Positions 22,260 through 35,817 of a DNA stretch of 64,000 bases are shown one piece after another. The position numbers and the translations under genes are program-made. Each line of letters starts with the position of its first letter. Position 1 is the stretch's first letter. Under the pieces are notes generated by a model that did no database searches, was not told the DNA's origin, and saw only the letters and a program-made list of their open reading frames with translations. This stretch comes from Cheilinus undulatus (taxonomy: Eukaryota > Chordata > Actinopteri > Labriformes > Labridae): positions 22,199,855 through 22,263,854 of the forward strand of contig NC_054867.1 of assembly GCF_018320785.1 (NCBI RefSeq), in the 5' to 3' direction.

Positions 22260-22960
22260 AACTGCGCATTAATATTTAAACACGCAGTGATTCGGTCACA
22301 GGTGGTTTCCAATTCAAATGGACAATTAGAGCCGCGAAACAGAGCCGCTTATTTGAAATTGGCCTGCATGAATTTTTTTTTTATTACTGTTATTATTTAA
22401 ATCTCAATATCAGCTCCTGTGATAAGGCAGGCGGTTTCTGAAAAGACATACAATAAAATGTTCCTTTATATTTTTAGCTATAGGCTACTTCCGATTCAAT
22501 CATCTGCATCACATCAGAAGAGAAAAGGTGCAGGAATTCCGATGGGCTACGTTGTTGCAGACAGACTCCAGATCACCGAGCATCACTTCTGAGTCAAGGC
22601 CAGGCAAATATTTCTCTATCGAGCCTCTCCTCCAACAATACAACCCCCCGCTGAGCTGGCGACACCGCTTTTCTTGTGTGAGGCGCGGAGGGTTTTTTAT
22701 CATCACCGGGGGACACATTCATCGCGTCTGTCAGCCGGAGGAGAGGTGAGGGAGATGAATGAGGAATAAAGTTCACTAAGCGCCGCATCTGATTGACTTG
22801 GAGAGTTCATAATTCGAAAAAAACATTCAATCCTTCATCATCTGGTGTTCTTTCGTCGTCTTCCTTAGAGCCGCAGTGAGTTGTTAAGTCTCGAAGCTCC
22901 AGATAGATTTATCATGGTCACCCGGTACTGCGTGCACGTGCAGGGAGTCTGTTTCTCTGC
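22260..22960. promoter_or_regulatory. CpG-containing candidate regulatory or promoter-like block
   Basis: Begins with an enhancer-like segment (GGACAATTAGAGCCGCG near 22320) and continues into a CpG-retaining stretch (22600-22760) with CGGAGGAGAGGTGAGGG, which resembles an exon end and donor on the plus strand. It could be an enhancer or the first exon of a non-coding transcript. ORFs of about 65-73 codons on both strands show no domain. Confidence 0.25.
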
Positions 22961-23560
22961 GTGCTTCAGCTCAAGGAGACCGAGAGGCTCTTTGAGCTGC
23001 TCTGGCTTTACCAATGGCTTATTTACTCTAAAATGCGCTGTAGGCCTGAATTAATCAAAATTTCAAATCTTGCAATTATAATTTTGTTAATGTTCGATTG
23101 TTTATCAGAATGTTACTTTACTTGTTTGGGCTTAATTAACTTGATAAAATCAACGTTTGGACTACACTGAAAAAAAATCTGCGATAATTTGAATCGATTA
23201 GACCTGATAAATTACATCTTAAATTAGATTTATTATTATCCTGATGTTTATTGGTCTTTTTTGCTTTATTGGCACATATTCTCGCGATGGTCTTCGTTAT
23301 TTCTGTAAATTGTGTACTCATGACACACCTGTAAGCCAAATCAAATCACCCTTTCATTTATTTTCAGTGCATCCTTAGAAAAAAACTCTACAGAGACTTC
23401 TCTGTGATTGTAGCCTTTATTATAATTAATAATATAATAATATAATAATCATGATTATGAAATGTTTGATGATGATGTTAATGAAATCAATAGGCTGATT
23501 TTTCTTTGTTGGTGTTAACTGAGGACAAACACGCCTTAGAAAACAAGGTGCTTACTGATG
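22961..23560. other. intergenic, nothing recognised
   Basis: AT-rich sequence with a TAATAATA run near 23423-23448. Confidence 0.5.
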
Positions 23561-23564
23561 AACA

Positions 23565-24260
23565 TGACTCACACCTGCCTAAGTGTCTGCACGCGGACAT
23601 AAGAGAGAGCCGAACAGCTCATGAGGGCATCCTGAAGCTTAAATGACCGTGAGCCATTGTTACTTCTACTGGCAACAAAGTGGCGCGATCTGCCTGATTG
23701 GGCTAATTGCTCTGAAAGAGGAGACATTATGTATCATTATGGAGACTCTGGGCTTGACTGGCGCTGCCTTTTGCTTTCATCTCTTGCTGATGTGCAACAT
23801 AAAGTCACTTTAGCATATCTAAAACACTACATTATTGAAGCAAACCATTAAGGAATTACTAGACTTTAAAAGTCTACCAGTATTAATTAAAACGGTGCGA
23901 GTATTTCATTAGGTTGTGGGAGTTTACTCACATGAGCCAGAGTCCCCAGATGAAAGTCATTGACTTGCAACAAGTGCAAATATTTAGCCTGCAAATGCCT
24001 TTTGACATCGACCCTCCCTTTTATGTCTTTACAGTCTAAACTGACAGAGCCCTGCATGAAAAGGGTTAAGACAACTTTTCTGAGAGGGCAACAATGGGCC
24101 TTTGTGTGGAGTCCCTGCCTCCTGACTGCGAATCAAAGCAGTTTATAAAGTGAAATAAAGGCCCGATGAGCCTTACAGTTGTTTTGTATCTCGGCTCAGC
24201 CCTCATTTGTTGCCTCGGGATTTGAATAAAAACGGTATGGTAATCTTCTTCTCCACGGTA
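23565..24260. promoter_or_regulatory. candidate conserved non-coding element pair
   Basis: Two unique blocks (23570-23830 and 23940-24260) with GGGCTAATTGCTCTG, TGTGCAACATAAAGTC and AAGGCCCGATGAGCC, low in repeats and set in AT-rich flanks about 4 kb upstream of msx1. Enhancer function is inferred. Confidence 0.3.
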
Positions 24261-25055
24261 TATCAGTCTTCTTAAAGGCTGGTGTTTGGGATGCTAATTG
24301 TCTTGGACTTTTTCTAGTATCACTGTCCTTTCTTTTCACAAAGTGGAAACAGAAGATTTAGGCTGTTAAGATGTGCAGCCTATTAAAACCAGCTAGAAAT
24401 GGGCTAATTAATAAATAAGGCTACTAAAACGTGAGACAGGAGTGAAGCAAGATAGCTAACCTGCTGTTTAAAAACTAACTAGCTATTCTACGATTTCAAA
24501 TATTCCAATAAAAACAGTTGGCATTTAAAGGGGTTTTTAAAAAGCAATAATAGAGAGCATGCAGAAAGATTTAAACCTAGTCTCTGACCTGCGTGACTTG
24601 TGACAGTCAAACTTGATTTATGGCTTTCTGAACGAGTCACCAGGAAAAATTAGCACTCCATGCTGTTGTTGCTACACCTCATACCAAACAGGGCGCCCTA
24701 ATGCGTCTCATGTGTGCCTATTTGTGTTTACGCAGACTCGTTTGACGAGTTGGAGGGTTGGAGATGGAGGAGGTAGAGGTGGAGGAAAAGGAGGAGGAGG
24801 AGGAGGACGGGTTAAGTGTTTGAGCCCCGAGCGGAGGGGACTTCAGACGGACGCGGGAGCCCGGAGACTCGGTGACTTCAAAGCTTTCACAGCCCGAGCC
24901 GCTCGTTCAAGGTTTAAGTGTTTCCAAACTCACAACCTCTGCAGCTGCTAGTAACACACACTTAACAGGATGTGATGCTGGGGAAACGATGCATTAAGAC
25001 TCGTTTGTAAAGTTTTTATGAACCGAGTCGAAGCAGGTAGCCTAACTGCTCTGAA
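24261..25055. other. upstream flank with purine-rich GGA tract
   Basis: 24745-24820 is a long plus-strand purine run dominated by GGA and GGAGG repeats, then a GC-rich patch to 24910. The 112-codon plus ORF across it is glycine-rich because of the tract. The remainder is unremarkable. Confidence 0.5.
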
Positions 25056-25057
25056 GT

Positions 25058-26190
25058 GCGACACAACAATTAGGAAACACCTGTGGCTGTAATTTGAATA
25101 TGAATGCGTCACATGGAAGTTAGCGCTAGTTAGCATACCGGTTCTCCGGTGAAAAAGGGGCCTTTGTAGCTTTTTTCGGCTACTTTCCTTGACTGCACAG
25201 TTTATGTCACATTATGAAATGATGTGCCGTTAAACATAGCAAGTCATCGACCTTATCCTGTCATTTTCATCGCTCGTAGCAGGTGGACTCACATTAACAA
25301 ATAGACCTACCTTAAAAGCAGAGTATCAGTGGGTAGGCTACTTTAAGACGTCCCACTCATAGGTAGGCCACGACATAAGTGCTTCAGCCACAGGTGTGAT
25401 TATTTGGTCACTTCCTGAACATTTTTGTTTTGTTTTGTTTTTTCCCCTTGTTCATTTTTCTCAGAAGTGATGTGAATGTCATAAAAGCAGAGTAGGTTTT
25501 TGTTTAAATAAAACACTAGCTTAATACTAAAATTGACACAGTGTCAAAGCTATTGAGAGTAGTAACTGAATCAGTCTGATTTTTCAACCATTACAGCACA
25601 CAGCACAACATTTAGGAAACACCTGCGGCTGCAGTTTAAATACGAAAGCGTCACACGGAAGTTAGCGCTAGCTTAGCCCACCTGTTGTCCAGAGAAGAAA
25701 GGGTCTTTATGGTTTTATTTCTGTAACTTTAATACAGTTTATAACATATGAAAGCAACAACTGCCAGTGACATATTTCTATTTTGAAATGATGTGCAATA
25801 AAAATATGCTTGTAGACTCGTCTATAGGCCTTGCAGCCTCACAAAATAGCCAATTAGTGACCTTATAATGCCATTTCTATCAGTCAACAAGTAGCAGGTG
25901 AACTCCCCATTTTACCAAATTGATTTTAGTTAAAGCCAGACTTGTGAGGGGTCCTAAAACAAATTATTTGCCTACTGTTGCCTAAGTAGCCCATAACTTT
26001 AATATAATTTGCTAGACTGTCAGCCACAAGTTTGATATATATAGGCTATATTTTTAGAGTGGGGTAGGTGCCAGACAGTGGCCTATTAACGGCATAGTGT
26101 AAACTATTTCCCCGGCAAAACTCTTGATGAGTGATATTGATGTCAGAGTAAGGCAGGTTGAGATTTTTGTTTAAATAAGTTTAGTTTATT
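25058..26190. repeat. imperfect tandem duplication upstream of msx1
   Basis: 25058-25530 and 25594-26190 are diverged copies of one segment. Shared words in the same order are TTAGGAAACACCTG, CGGAAGTTAGCGCTAG (T for the first C in copy 1), TGAAATGATGTGC, GTAGCAGGTGRACTC and TTTTTGTTTAAATAA. A third partial start may lie near 26400 (GTGCAACACAACAATTAC). Neither copy has coding potential. Confidence 0.65.
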
Positions 26191-26480
26191 TATTTGCACA
26201 TGATAAAACAGATAAGAATTACAAAATAATTAAAGAAAGCATCGTGCAGGGGAGGTTAGAAGCCAAAAAGGCTTGCCAAGAAACCTCCCCCTGATATAAC
26301 AGTAGTTAATCTAGGCAGCAATGCAGGTTAGCTGAGGAAAAACAAATAAAACACATTTACCGAAATAAACACAATATAAAAGCTCTCCATGAGCTGTAAC
26401 TGAGTCCATTTGATTTCGCATTAAATAAGTGTGCAACACAACAATTACAAAGACGATTTATGCTTTATGTTACACCTTCC
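26191..26480. other. possible dispersed repeat tail
   Basis: AT-rich segment with GCAGGGGAGGTTAGAAGCC and its inverted echo CCAAGAAACCTCCCC, suggestive of a repeat 3' end. Not assigned. Confidence 0.3.
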
Positions 26481-26484
26481 TTAA

Positions 26485-27981
26485 GCGATGGGATGGACTG
26501 TGAGGATTATTGTTTGATACCTCCATGTGTTTAACTCTCAGCACCTCCTCCGATGAGACCTGATGAGTATCTTGGGAAACGCATCGCACCAAGGAATCCC
26601 TTTGAGTAACCAGTGGGCGCTGACCTTTCCTCCTGAGGGCTTTTTACACCGACCGTAGCGCTCATTTGAATAGATGGAAATGGCGTGCGATCGGCTGAGA
26701 AAAAAAGGCAACTTTTTTTCAGGCTCAATGGCTCAGTGTCCCTGGGCTAGGGCGGGTAAAGAGAGGGAGGAGGCGGTGCTGCGATCTCGGTGCGGGTTCA
26801 ACTCCTTCAATAGTCTCGAGCGCTTTGATCCGCGCGCTGCTGGCGCCTAAAAACAACATAACTTGTCTGCCCATTAAGGAGACTGACAAATCGTGACAGA
26901 TTGTTTATGCTTGGTAATTAGCGACGCAGACGCTTTTTCTGAGAACTGACTACACGGCTAAAAACGTGATCTGAAGTCTTTAATTTGGGATCTGAACGCC
27001 TATTTCCAAAATTCAACTTTTGCAAAAAAGAGGAAATCCAACTTTAAGCGTGCAAAATGTCCCACCTTTTCTTTTTAGGTGCAAAACCAGGCCCAACATA
27101 TAAAGAACTCCATATACGCTGTGGTAACAATAAAAAAAAAAATCAGCCTTTTACGCACAGCAGATAATGAAAAGCTACATAAGGCACAGCCAGGTAAATC
27201 AGTGACAGTCCTGGGTTCAATCTCTCCCAGGCTCCAAGCTGCCTGCTCCCCCTTCGTCCCCCACCTCACCCTTCAGACTCCACATCATTTTTGACTTTAA
27301 TGGATGTAGTCAAAGGAGGGGAAGAAGTCCTCCCTCCTCCCCCCCAAAAGCTCGATAATTACCCCTAAATGACTGCAAAGGCCTGTGTGTTTCAATCTGA
27401 TTAGAGCCCTGCAGCCATCAATAAACATAAAGTGGGGTGTTTAACTGTTGTGCAATATATTAAAGACTCACCTAAGCGGATTTAGCACATGGCCAAAGAG
27501 GGCCATGTATTGGGTATGCGTAAAGCATGTTTTGGTAAGAAATTATAACAGTTTTAAATGTTTTGAGAGATATTAAAAATACATGTCCTTATCACAAGCT
27601 TTAAATCCCACCAGTACTATGATTAAAAGGGGGACTGTAAGTTTGATGTTCATTAGAGTTGATTCATTGTTTATTATATTAAAGTCTATTAAAAGGCTGT
27701 TGTGTTTTTGTTTACCTGAAGTGGCTAAAAGAGAAAAGAGGAAACTATTGCAAACTTTCCCACTGTTTTTTCTGTCCTGGTGGGACGCGCCCACCTCGCC
27801 TCTGATTGGCCGCCTCCCTCTCCACGCCTGCCTTATTACAGCCCTGCACGCCAATCTGGTCACATAAACATGAGGATACCGTCACCTGAAGGCGCACCGT
27901 GCTGACTTTGTGTAACTCTTCCTGCTTTAACCCACGAGAGTCCACGCGTCACTTTTTTTTACCCGTGCCTGTCGGATCTGT
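26485..27981 (+). promoter_or_regulatory. msx1: msx1 proximal promoter, 5' flank and leader
   Basis: CpG-bearing proximal region. A block at 27300-27440 with GCTCGATAATTACCCC and CAATCTGATTAGAGCC looks like a proximal enhancer. Two CCAAT boxes, ATTGG at 27805-27809 and CCAAT at 27851-27855, mark the likely core promoter. No clear TATA box is seen and the start site is not fixed. An upstream ORF of 11 codons (27870-27905) would lie in the leader if transcription starts near the CCAAT boxes. Confidence 0.5.
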
Positions 27982-29057
<1,076 letters not shown>

Positions 29058-29800
29058 CAGGGACACAGAAAAACACACGAAGGGGCTGGGGACTACTTTT
29101 GGAAAGACCCTGAGAAAGAAAAGGGCCACTTTGGAGAGACTTGACTTTTTAGTAAATACAGAGGCATCCTGGCGGTGAGCTCAGTGTCACTTCATAAAGA
29201 CCCCCTTCTGAGGAGCCTGAACTTAATCCACTTCTCTTGACCTCGTCAGTAAGTGTACACACTGCAAAAATATAAATTAATAACCCACCTTGAATCTTGA
29301 TCTGATTTCCCAGTGGACTTTGAATAACAATGCCACATCAGTGCCAGAAAACGCACTCCTTCAGTGTGAGGATAAATGACTTGAAGATGGAGTGTTTTGG
29401 TGAAGGGTCAGAAAAAGTAGGCCTTTTTTTAAAGACTGGACAGTAAAGTGTGTCAAAAATTGCTCCTAAACAAACCTTACAAGAGGAAACCAGAGACCGT
29501 TGCATTGCTTGATTGTAGGCTTTGCTGCCTCTAAGCCAAAATCCTCTTTTCCAGTTGTTTTGCATTTATGCCAATGCGCCTGTAAGGTGGGTTACTGAAT
29601 CCAGTGTCAATGAATGCTCTTTGTGAATTATGGAGAACCACAGCATTTTGTTTTATGACAGCACTGTCTGCTGTTGCAATGATTCCCTTTGGAAGGGATA
29701 TGTGTACTGTAAAATAATGTATATTTGAAGAATATCCTCATTTATATTATGAATATATTTGTGACATAACTTAACAATAAATTGTTTATTCTTTTTTCAT
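29058..29800 (+). other. msx1: msx1 3' UTR
   Basis: Begins after the TGA stop. AATAAA at 29776-29781 is the likely cleavage signal. The 191-codon ORF on the opposite strand across exon 2 is an antisense shadow. Confidence 0.65.
29776..29781 (+). terminator. msx1: msx1 polyadenylation signal
   Basis: Canonical AATAAA about 720 bp after the stop codon, in AT-rich DNA, followed by a T-rich stretch. Confidence 0.6.
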
Positions 29801-31895
29801 GAAGGGCTGTTGGTTTTGACTGACACTTGCATGGCACAACAAAATTTGGCTTTTTATTATTTAATGAAGCAGCACAAAAGGAGCCCATATAAATGAATAT
29901 ATTTTTGTTTGAAAAAAAAAAAAAAAATTAAAACAGTTGCTTTATTTTGGAGAGATTTGGGCCTGCTTCGAGAACTGGACACATTCAAACAAAAATATTT
30001 GGAATAAGGGATTTTCATGTTCACGATAAAACAAATGTATCATGCATTCAAAACTGCATGTTTATGACGTATTATGCTCGTTGAGGTTAAATTAAGAAGG
30101 CTTTATGCTTCAGGTGACCCACGCCATTAGAAAAGTGCAACTTTAAGACTTTGCAGTCCAAGATTTACTGTGCATTTTTGCCCATATTTCTGCCTTGCAG
30201 GATGCCTGGCTTGCACCGTGAATTTAAACTTGTCACATGTTATTTGGAGGAATGTATTGCTACAGCTGTTGCCTATTGCTTTGAAACAACTAGCCTAGAT
30301 TTTGTCGGCGCCAGCAGAGTTTAGTGGGTGGAGATGATGGTGGGGGACAACCAGTTGTGCTGACTTCAAAACGCACCGATAAATAGCCATATTTGAGCTA
30401 GCTCCTGTGGGCTAACTGCTTGTAAACAATCCACTAGATAGTCATCATGGAGTGTTTGGGGTGTAAAAGAAGCCATGTGTCACCCTATTATGGAGCAAGA
30501 CAGGGTGACACAAACCTTACTGGAGCGCCTTAAAGCAAATATTTGATCCTTCTGGAGTCATTTTTGTGCCATCAAGGAGCTTTTAGCTGACAAAGCGGTG
30601 ATCAGATGTAGGGGAAATTACAGGCCACTCCGCAGCACTTTTAAAGGCTTTTCTGTGCAGCTCTGAGCCATTCAGGCAGGGGTTAAACTGGAGTAAAATA
30701 ATTGCTGTAATGAGCAAAGGCAATCTGCCGCAGACGGAGGCCGGCTCCAGCGAGGCTGTAGCTCCAGGCAAGGCGGAACTTTTATCATTCCTAAAATGTC
30801 AACGGGGGACTGGGACGGGCAACACTTCTGCTCTCAGCGCGCGCTGGTTTCCTGCTGCTCCGCGCTGACAAGCTGCTGTCCAAAACACACTTCATGCACC
30901 ATCACCCAGACCCCACTTATTCACCTACTTTAACATTCTTTACTTTCATTCAACTTTAGCATGCATTTCAGCCGTTTATTCTGAGTCGTGCTACGTCCTC
31001 AACTCTATCCATTTGTGATTTATTCCCTATTTACCCTCTGTCAGTAACCCTCCGCTTTACCCACGGGGAATGAGTCAACAGAGTCCGTGACAATACGTTA
31101 AAATCACACGGATGAGCGCTCCGAGAGAAAAGAAGAGAAACGTGACACAAAAGAACCAAAGGGGATCCCTCCATTCTTTCCTCTCTCTCAGTTCTTTTGT
31201 GAGCCAGGCTCTCCATCTTGCCAGGAGCCAAATAGAAAACAAAACTCTCCAGTTTATATCATCCCAAAGATCACAGGAGGCTGTTTAAAAGCCCTTGATC
31301 CCAAAGAAAGGGAAAATGGGTTATTAGAAGTAGAATATACAGCCGGGATGAATGATTGTTAAAGCGGAGGAGGTGATGGATGGGCTTATAAACTTACACG
31401 CGGTGGGACTTTTTTTCTAAGCGAATGTATACAGGCAGAATAAGAAAGAGATTTAAAAATGCTAGGAAAATAAAAAGAAACAATTAATGCCGGTTTTAGT
31501 GTTGTTGTAGACTCCAAAAATAGGTGGCCTATAAATGCCTTGTTGATAAAGGCAGGCGTATTTTTGTTTAAACTGAATTTGAATGCTTCAATATAATTCC
31601 AATGAAGTTTATACACACACCATCATACACTTGAACATATTTTATAACTTGTTTATTTAGCACTGAATTGATATCTAAAAAGAACTTTAATAAGCATCCT
31701 TAAAGAGTCTATAAACATGCAGTGTTCACTTGCTTGGACTTTTATTGTGGTAATACCCGGATATTAAGGCCTGTTCAATGCGAGCTAGATGCTGAAATAG
31801 GCCATTCTGTTAATTAATAATAAGGGTAAAAGTGTCTCAGGGGCTTTCTTTATAAATGTGGCCTATTTAAATCCGTGTAGCTATCATTCGTTCAT
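29801..31895. other. intergenic, one candidate regulatory block
   Basis: 30540-30800 is a unique, GC-balanced block (AAAATAATTGCTGTAATGAG near 30696) that could be a downstream msx1 enhancer. The remainder shows no gene or named repeat. Confidence 0.35.
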
Positions 31896-31900
31896 TTAAT

Positions 31901-32460
31901 ATTTGATTGATAATTGAATAACAAATAAATGAAAAATGGCTCATTGTTCATTTTTCTGTTTTAAAAACCAAATCAAATAATGAAAATTTTTTTCATTTTC
32001 TAGTTTCCATTTCTGAAACGAAATCAAATAAACAGGAAATAATGCGTCTTTTTGACTTTTGCTTTTTGTGTTTGGATCAAAGAATGTAATGTGAAAAAAC
32101 AGCTGTAAACAGTCAATTTTCAATATTGATTTGCGTAACCTGGTGCAGGTGTTGTGCTCAGAAAAGCATCCTGAGAATCACATGCCCATCGCTGAGGAGT
32201 TCACGCTTCCTGGGATGATATACGGGAACACAAACGCCGGCAGTTAGCCTCTTAGGATTTTCTGAGCACCTGTACCAGGTTATGCAAATTAATATTGAAA
32301 TCATACGAACTGCTTACGCCCATTTTTTCATATTACAATCTCTGATCCCAACATTCATAGCAAAAGACAAAAAGACGCATCATTTCTTGTTTATTTGATT
32401 TCGTTTCAGAAATGAAAACAAGAAAATGAACCATTAGGCTATTCAATTATCAATCAAATA
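31901..32460. mobile_element. foldback (long inverted repeat) element
   Basis: ATTTGATTGATAATTGAAT at 31901 is mirrored by ATTCAATTATCAATCAAAT at 32441. Arms of roughly 210-270 bp pair inward, including TTTCTGAAACGAAATC, TAATGCGTCTTTTTG and AACCTGGTGCAGGTG with its counterpart CACCTGTACCAGGTT. A centre of about 75 bp separates them. There is no coding sequence and no clear target duplication. Confidence 0.8.
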
Positions 32461-32693
32461 AACTGAGAATCAAAAAATGACAAAAATCATACTGTTTTTC
32501 CCCCTCTTTTTTTCTTTGTCTAAAAGAAATTGGGGGAAAAAATGAAACAGTTAATTTTTCTTCTTATTGTTTTCATGAGTGAGAAAGAGAATGAATGAGA
32601 AGGAAACACTGGTGATGTAACACTAAAAAGAATGCTGCATCAGCAGCCGCTCATTCTTTGATCTGCCCTTTTTCATCAGAACTCAAAAACAAT

Positions 32694-32724
<31 letters not shown>

Positions 32725-33945
32725 ATTCTTTTTGGTGAGCAAAAGCTAGAAATGAAAAACAGTTAACTTTTTATTCTCAATTTAATTAAAACTGTCAAGA
32801 AGAGCCAAAGGCATGTTCTCCTATTTTTAAACAGTAATGGAAAAACAGCTTGATTTTTTTATTTCTTATATTAATTAAAAAATCCATTAGCCATAAAACA
32901 CACTGACCCTATCGGCTATCTATGTGCAAGCCAAAGCAGGCCCATGCACATTTAAACTTTGGAGAAGTTGAGTTTCACTGTAAAGGTAAAGCTTTAAATC
33001 CCTAAAATATCGGCACAAGTGAATCTAAATGTCTTTTAAGTGCCGCAACGGCTGTTCACAGTCAGCGTGACATAAAATAAGCTCTTGTTTATCTCTGAAA
33101 TATGAGCATTAATGTGGTAGTATATTAAAAAATGTAGTTAAGACAAGGCAAAATTGAAATCTATGCACAAAGATCACTCACAGCTAAACACTATCTAGAC
33201 CCGCTTCTCTTTGGGCCTCTTCAAGGTCATTTATGCACAGACCGAAACAACAATATAGAGTTTGTTTTTGCTCAATAACATGGAAAGTGACTGAGAAAAT
33301 CCTAGAGTAACACATGGCCTGCTGGAAATGGAAGGATGCTCCTCAGACCTTTAAATAATAATCTCTTTATATGTGTATGCAGCTGTCTGCGTTTCATGGC
33401 AGTTAATGAAGACAATTTTTAGGTACCAAAGACCCTAAATCAAGATTTTTAAGTGCGAATGTTTGCACTAAGACCTTTCAATGACTTTAAGCAGTTACCA
33501 ATGTTTCAAATGACATTTAAGTTCTAAAGAGCACAAAAAAGCAGCATTATTTTACTATATCAGGTTGTCATGACTTGAACTGGTGATCTGATCCTTGCTC
33601 AGAAAGGTCCATCATACTGTGAAGGTCCTCAGTCAGTCAGAACATGCTGTAAATTCTGTTGAAACTGCTGCTGGATGTTATCCATCACTTAGCAGCAAAC
33701 AGCAGCAATAACTTATAGCTGCCCAGAGGAAATAAATCTACAGAGACTGAGTTTATATGGAGCTATTAAAATAATCATATAAAGAATTATATGCTCAGAA
33801 AAAGTCAGAAAAAATAAAAGGAAATATATTGACAAAAAAATGAGCTGGACTTTACACACAAGACAATGTACATTTAACAAAGAAGCCAACAAGCAGCAGA
33901 GTCTTGACTGCAGATAGAAACTTCAATGTGCGTGTGTGACCAGTA
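32461..33945. other. intergenic, poly-A tract only
   Basis: AT-rich sequence with a 25-base A-run near 32695-32719. No gene is recognised. Confidence 0.55.
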
Positions 33946-33947
33946 TT

Positions 33948-33966
33948 GTCCACTAGAGGGCAGTAC
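33948..33966 (+). promoter_or_regulatory. CTCF-like motif
   Basis: TCCACTAGAGGGCAGTACT matches the CTCF core consensus CCASYAGRKGGCR. It lies between msx1 and cytl1 and could mark a domain boundary. A single motif match is weak evidence of binding. Confidence 0.35.
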
Positions 33967-35485
33967 TGTCTCACACATCATCAAAGATCTTCACTTTGTT
34001 GACCTGTTTTTCCTCCACATTGACCCTCTATTCAGTAATGACTTCAGCGTGTGAATTAGGGGAACTATTGTGAGTTTATTAGGTACATTTAATGCGGACA
34101 GCTTTTGTTTGTATGTGAGACTTTTGAATCTCACTCCACACCACCATCCGCAGCCAAGTTTACTGAGCAGCATGATTACGAGAATGTGTGCCAATCATCT
34201 ATTGGAAATTAAAGGGGAGACTTTTCCTTATGCTCACTAATGAGGCAACATTTCTTTAAAGATGCAGTAAAAAGAGCTAAATGTGATGGAAAATTGCCTA
34301 AAAGCTCCATAAACACAAGTGAGTCATCACTGGTGCTTTAATGTAAATGACTTTCTGATCCATCCTTTACAAGGTCATTTACCCCAACAAAGCAAAGACT
34401 GATTTCTGTCACCCCCGGCTAACTGCTTGTGTTTCTCTTTTTATTGTGCAGTGTTTAACATTTTGCAGCACTGTCACACAACATTAAAATGCTTCAATTA
34501 CCTGACCCCCTGCAGTCTGAATGTTCCTCTCCTCTAATTTTGACTTAATGATAGAAAATAACCTGGACTCTTTAGCCATCCACTCAACTCTGTAACAGTA
34601 ATGACCAGAATGTTGGCTCATTTGTTAATGAGCTGCATGCTGCTGACCAACAGTTCTATTTTATTTGTGGGATTAGGGAATCAGCAGTTAGAGGTTTAGA
34701 CCTGATCCGGACAGTTGGTAGAAACAGATAAGAATTGAACTTCAGGCTGGATCAGTATAAAATTATTATCATGTGAAGTCAGAAGAGAAAAATCCTTCAC
34801 TGTGTTGCATGAAGCTGTGAATGCTCTTCCACACCTGTGTTGTTGTATAAAAGAACTGATGCAGTTTGTAAAGAATCGTAAATAACTTTTGAACTATAAA
34901 TCGTAGCTTCCTCCTTTTTTTCCTCTTGAAGCTTGCTGTTGCACCATTCTAATGCTGCTATCCATGGCTACGTAGCCCTAACAGAAGCTTTTCTAGCAAA
35001 CCTGGATCTTGAGTGACTTTTCAGGGACTTTAATGATTAAATCCACACCAGTAGACCTGATATTGATCACGCTTTCACCCATTTTCAATCATTTTTTTTG
35101 CCACTAGCTTGTGTGCTGAAAGCTATATTGATTTTCCAGAATGCTTTATGACGAGCTGACAACCAATGGCAGGCTAATTGGTATGTCATCACATCATACT
35201 GATCATGATGGAGACTGCCTGAATGGCTCATCGTGGAGTAAAAGCGAGATGGAGAGCCTGTGATGTGGCCCTTTGTGTCACTGCAGACAGGAGCTACTAT
35301 CACGGTGTCTGAATCAGTATTAAAAGTTGGTAAATCCGTTTAATAAAAGGTAAGGGTTTTTTAAAAGTACTAAAAAGTCTAAAATGCATGACTACAGATT
35401 CATGCATACATTTTGACTGCTGTACAAAACTTGAAAATGTACTTCTTGATCGTGGTGACCACTTTTAGGCAGCTTACATAGAAGA
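33967..35485. other. intergenic, nothing recognised
   Basis: Unique sequence without gene features. Confidence 0.55.
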
Positions 35486-35488
35486 ATT

Positions 35489-35817
35489 AGAGATGCATGG
35501 TATTTTTGGTGTGATATCGGTATCTGCAGATAAAACAATCAGCCTATGTCAGCTGTAACTATAGGAACAAATGAGTGAGTGAAGTTTTAGCTTGGACCAG
35601 CAGACTTACATCAGCTGGAGTCTTTCTTTTCATTCATCATCATTCCTTACACTTTAAAGTGTTTTAGGAGTGAAATTTTGTTCATCCTTTTAACTTGTAA
35701 ACTGTGTGGTTTAAGGACTGAAGTCTACGGTCTAAATACTTGTATGGGCATTAGCTAAAATTGATTTGTAAATATCGGCATATTGATATCTGCCAAATCT
35801 AATACTGTGCATCCCTA
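35489..35817. mobile_element. TAGGGATGCAC-type MITE, copy 1
   Basis: Ends TAGAGATGCATGGTATT and AATACTGTGCATCCCTA are inverted repeats. The interior holds ATTCATCATCATTCCTTACA and AAAATTGATTTGTAAATATC, shared with the copy at 37226. No coding capacity. The terminal motif fits hAT-type non-autonomous elements. Confidence 0.7.

Noticed and set aside
24613-24951. 112-codon glycine-rich ORF
   Set aside because: Its Gly run comes straight from a GGA repeat tract. No other support.
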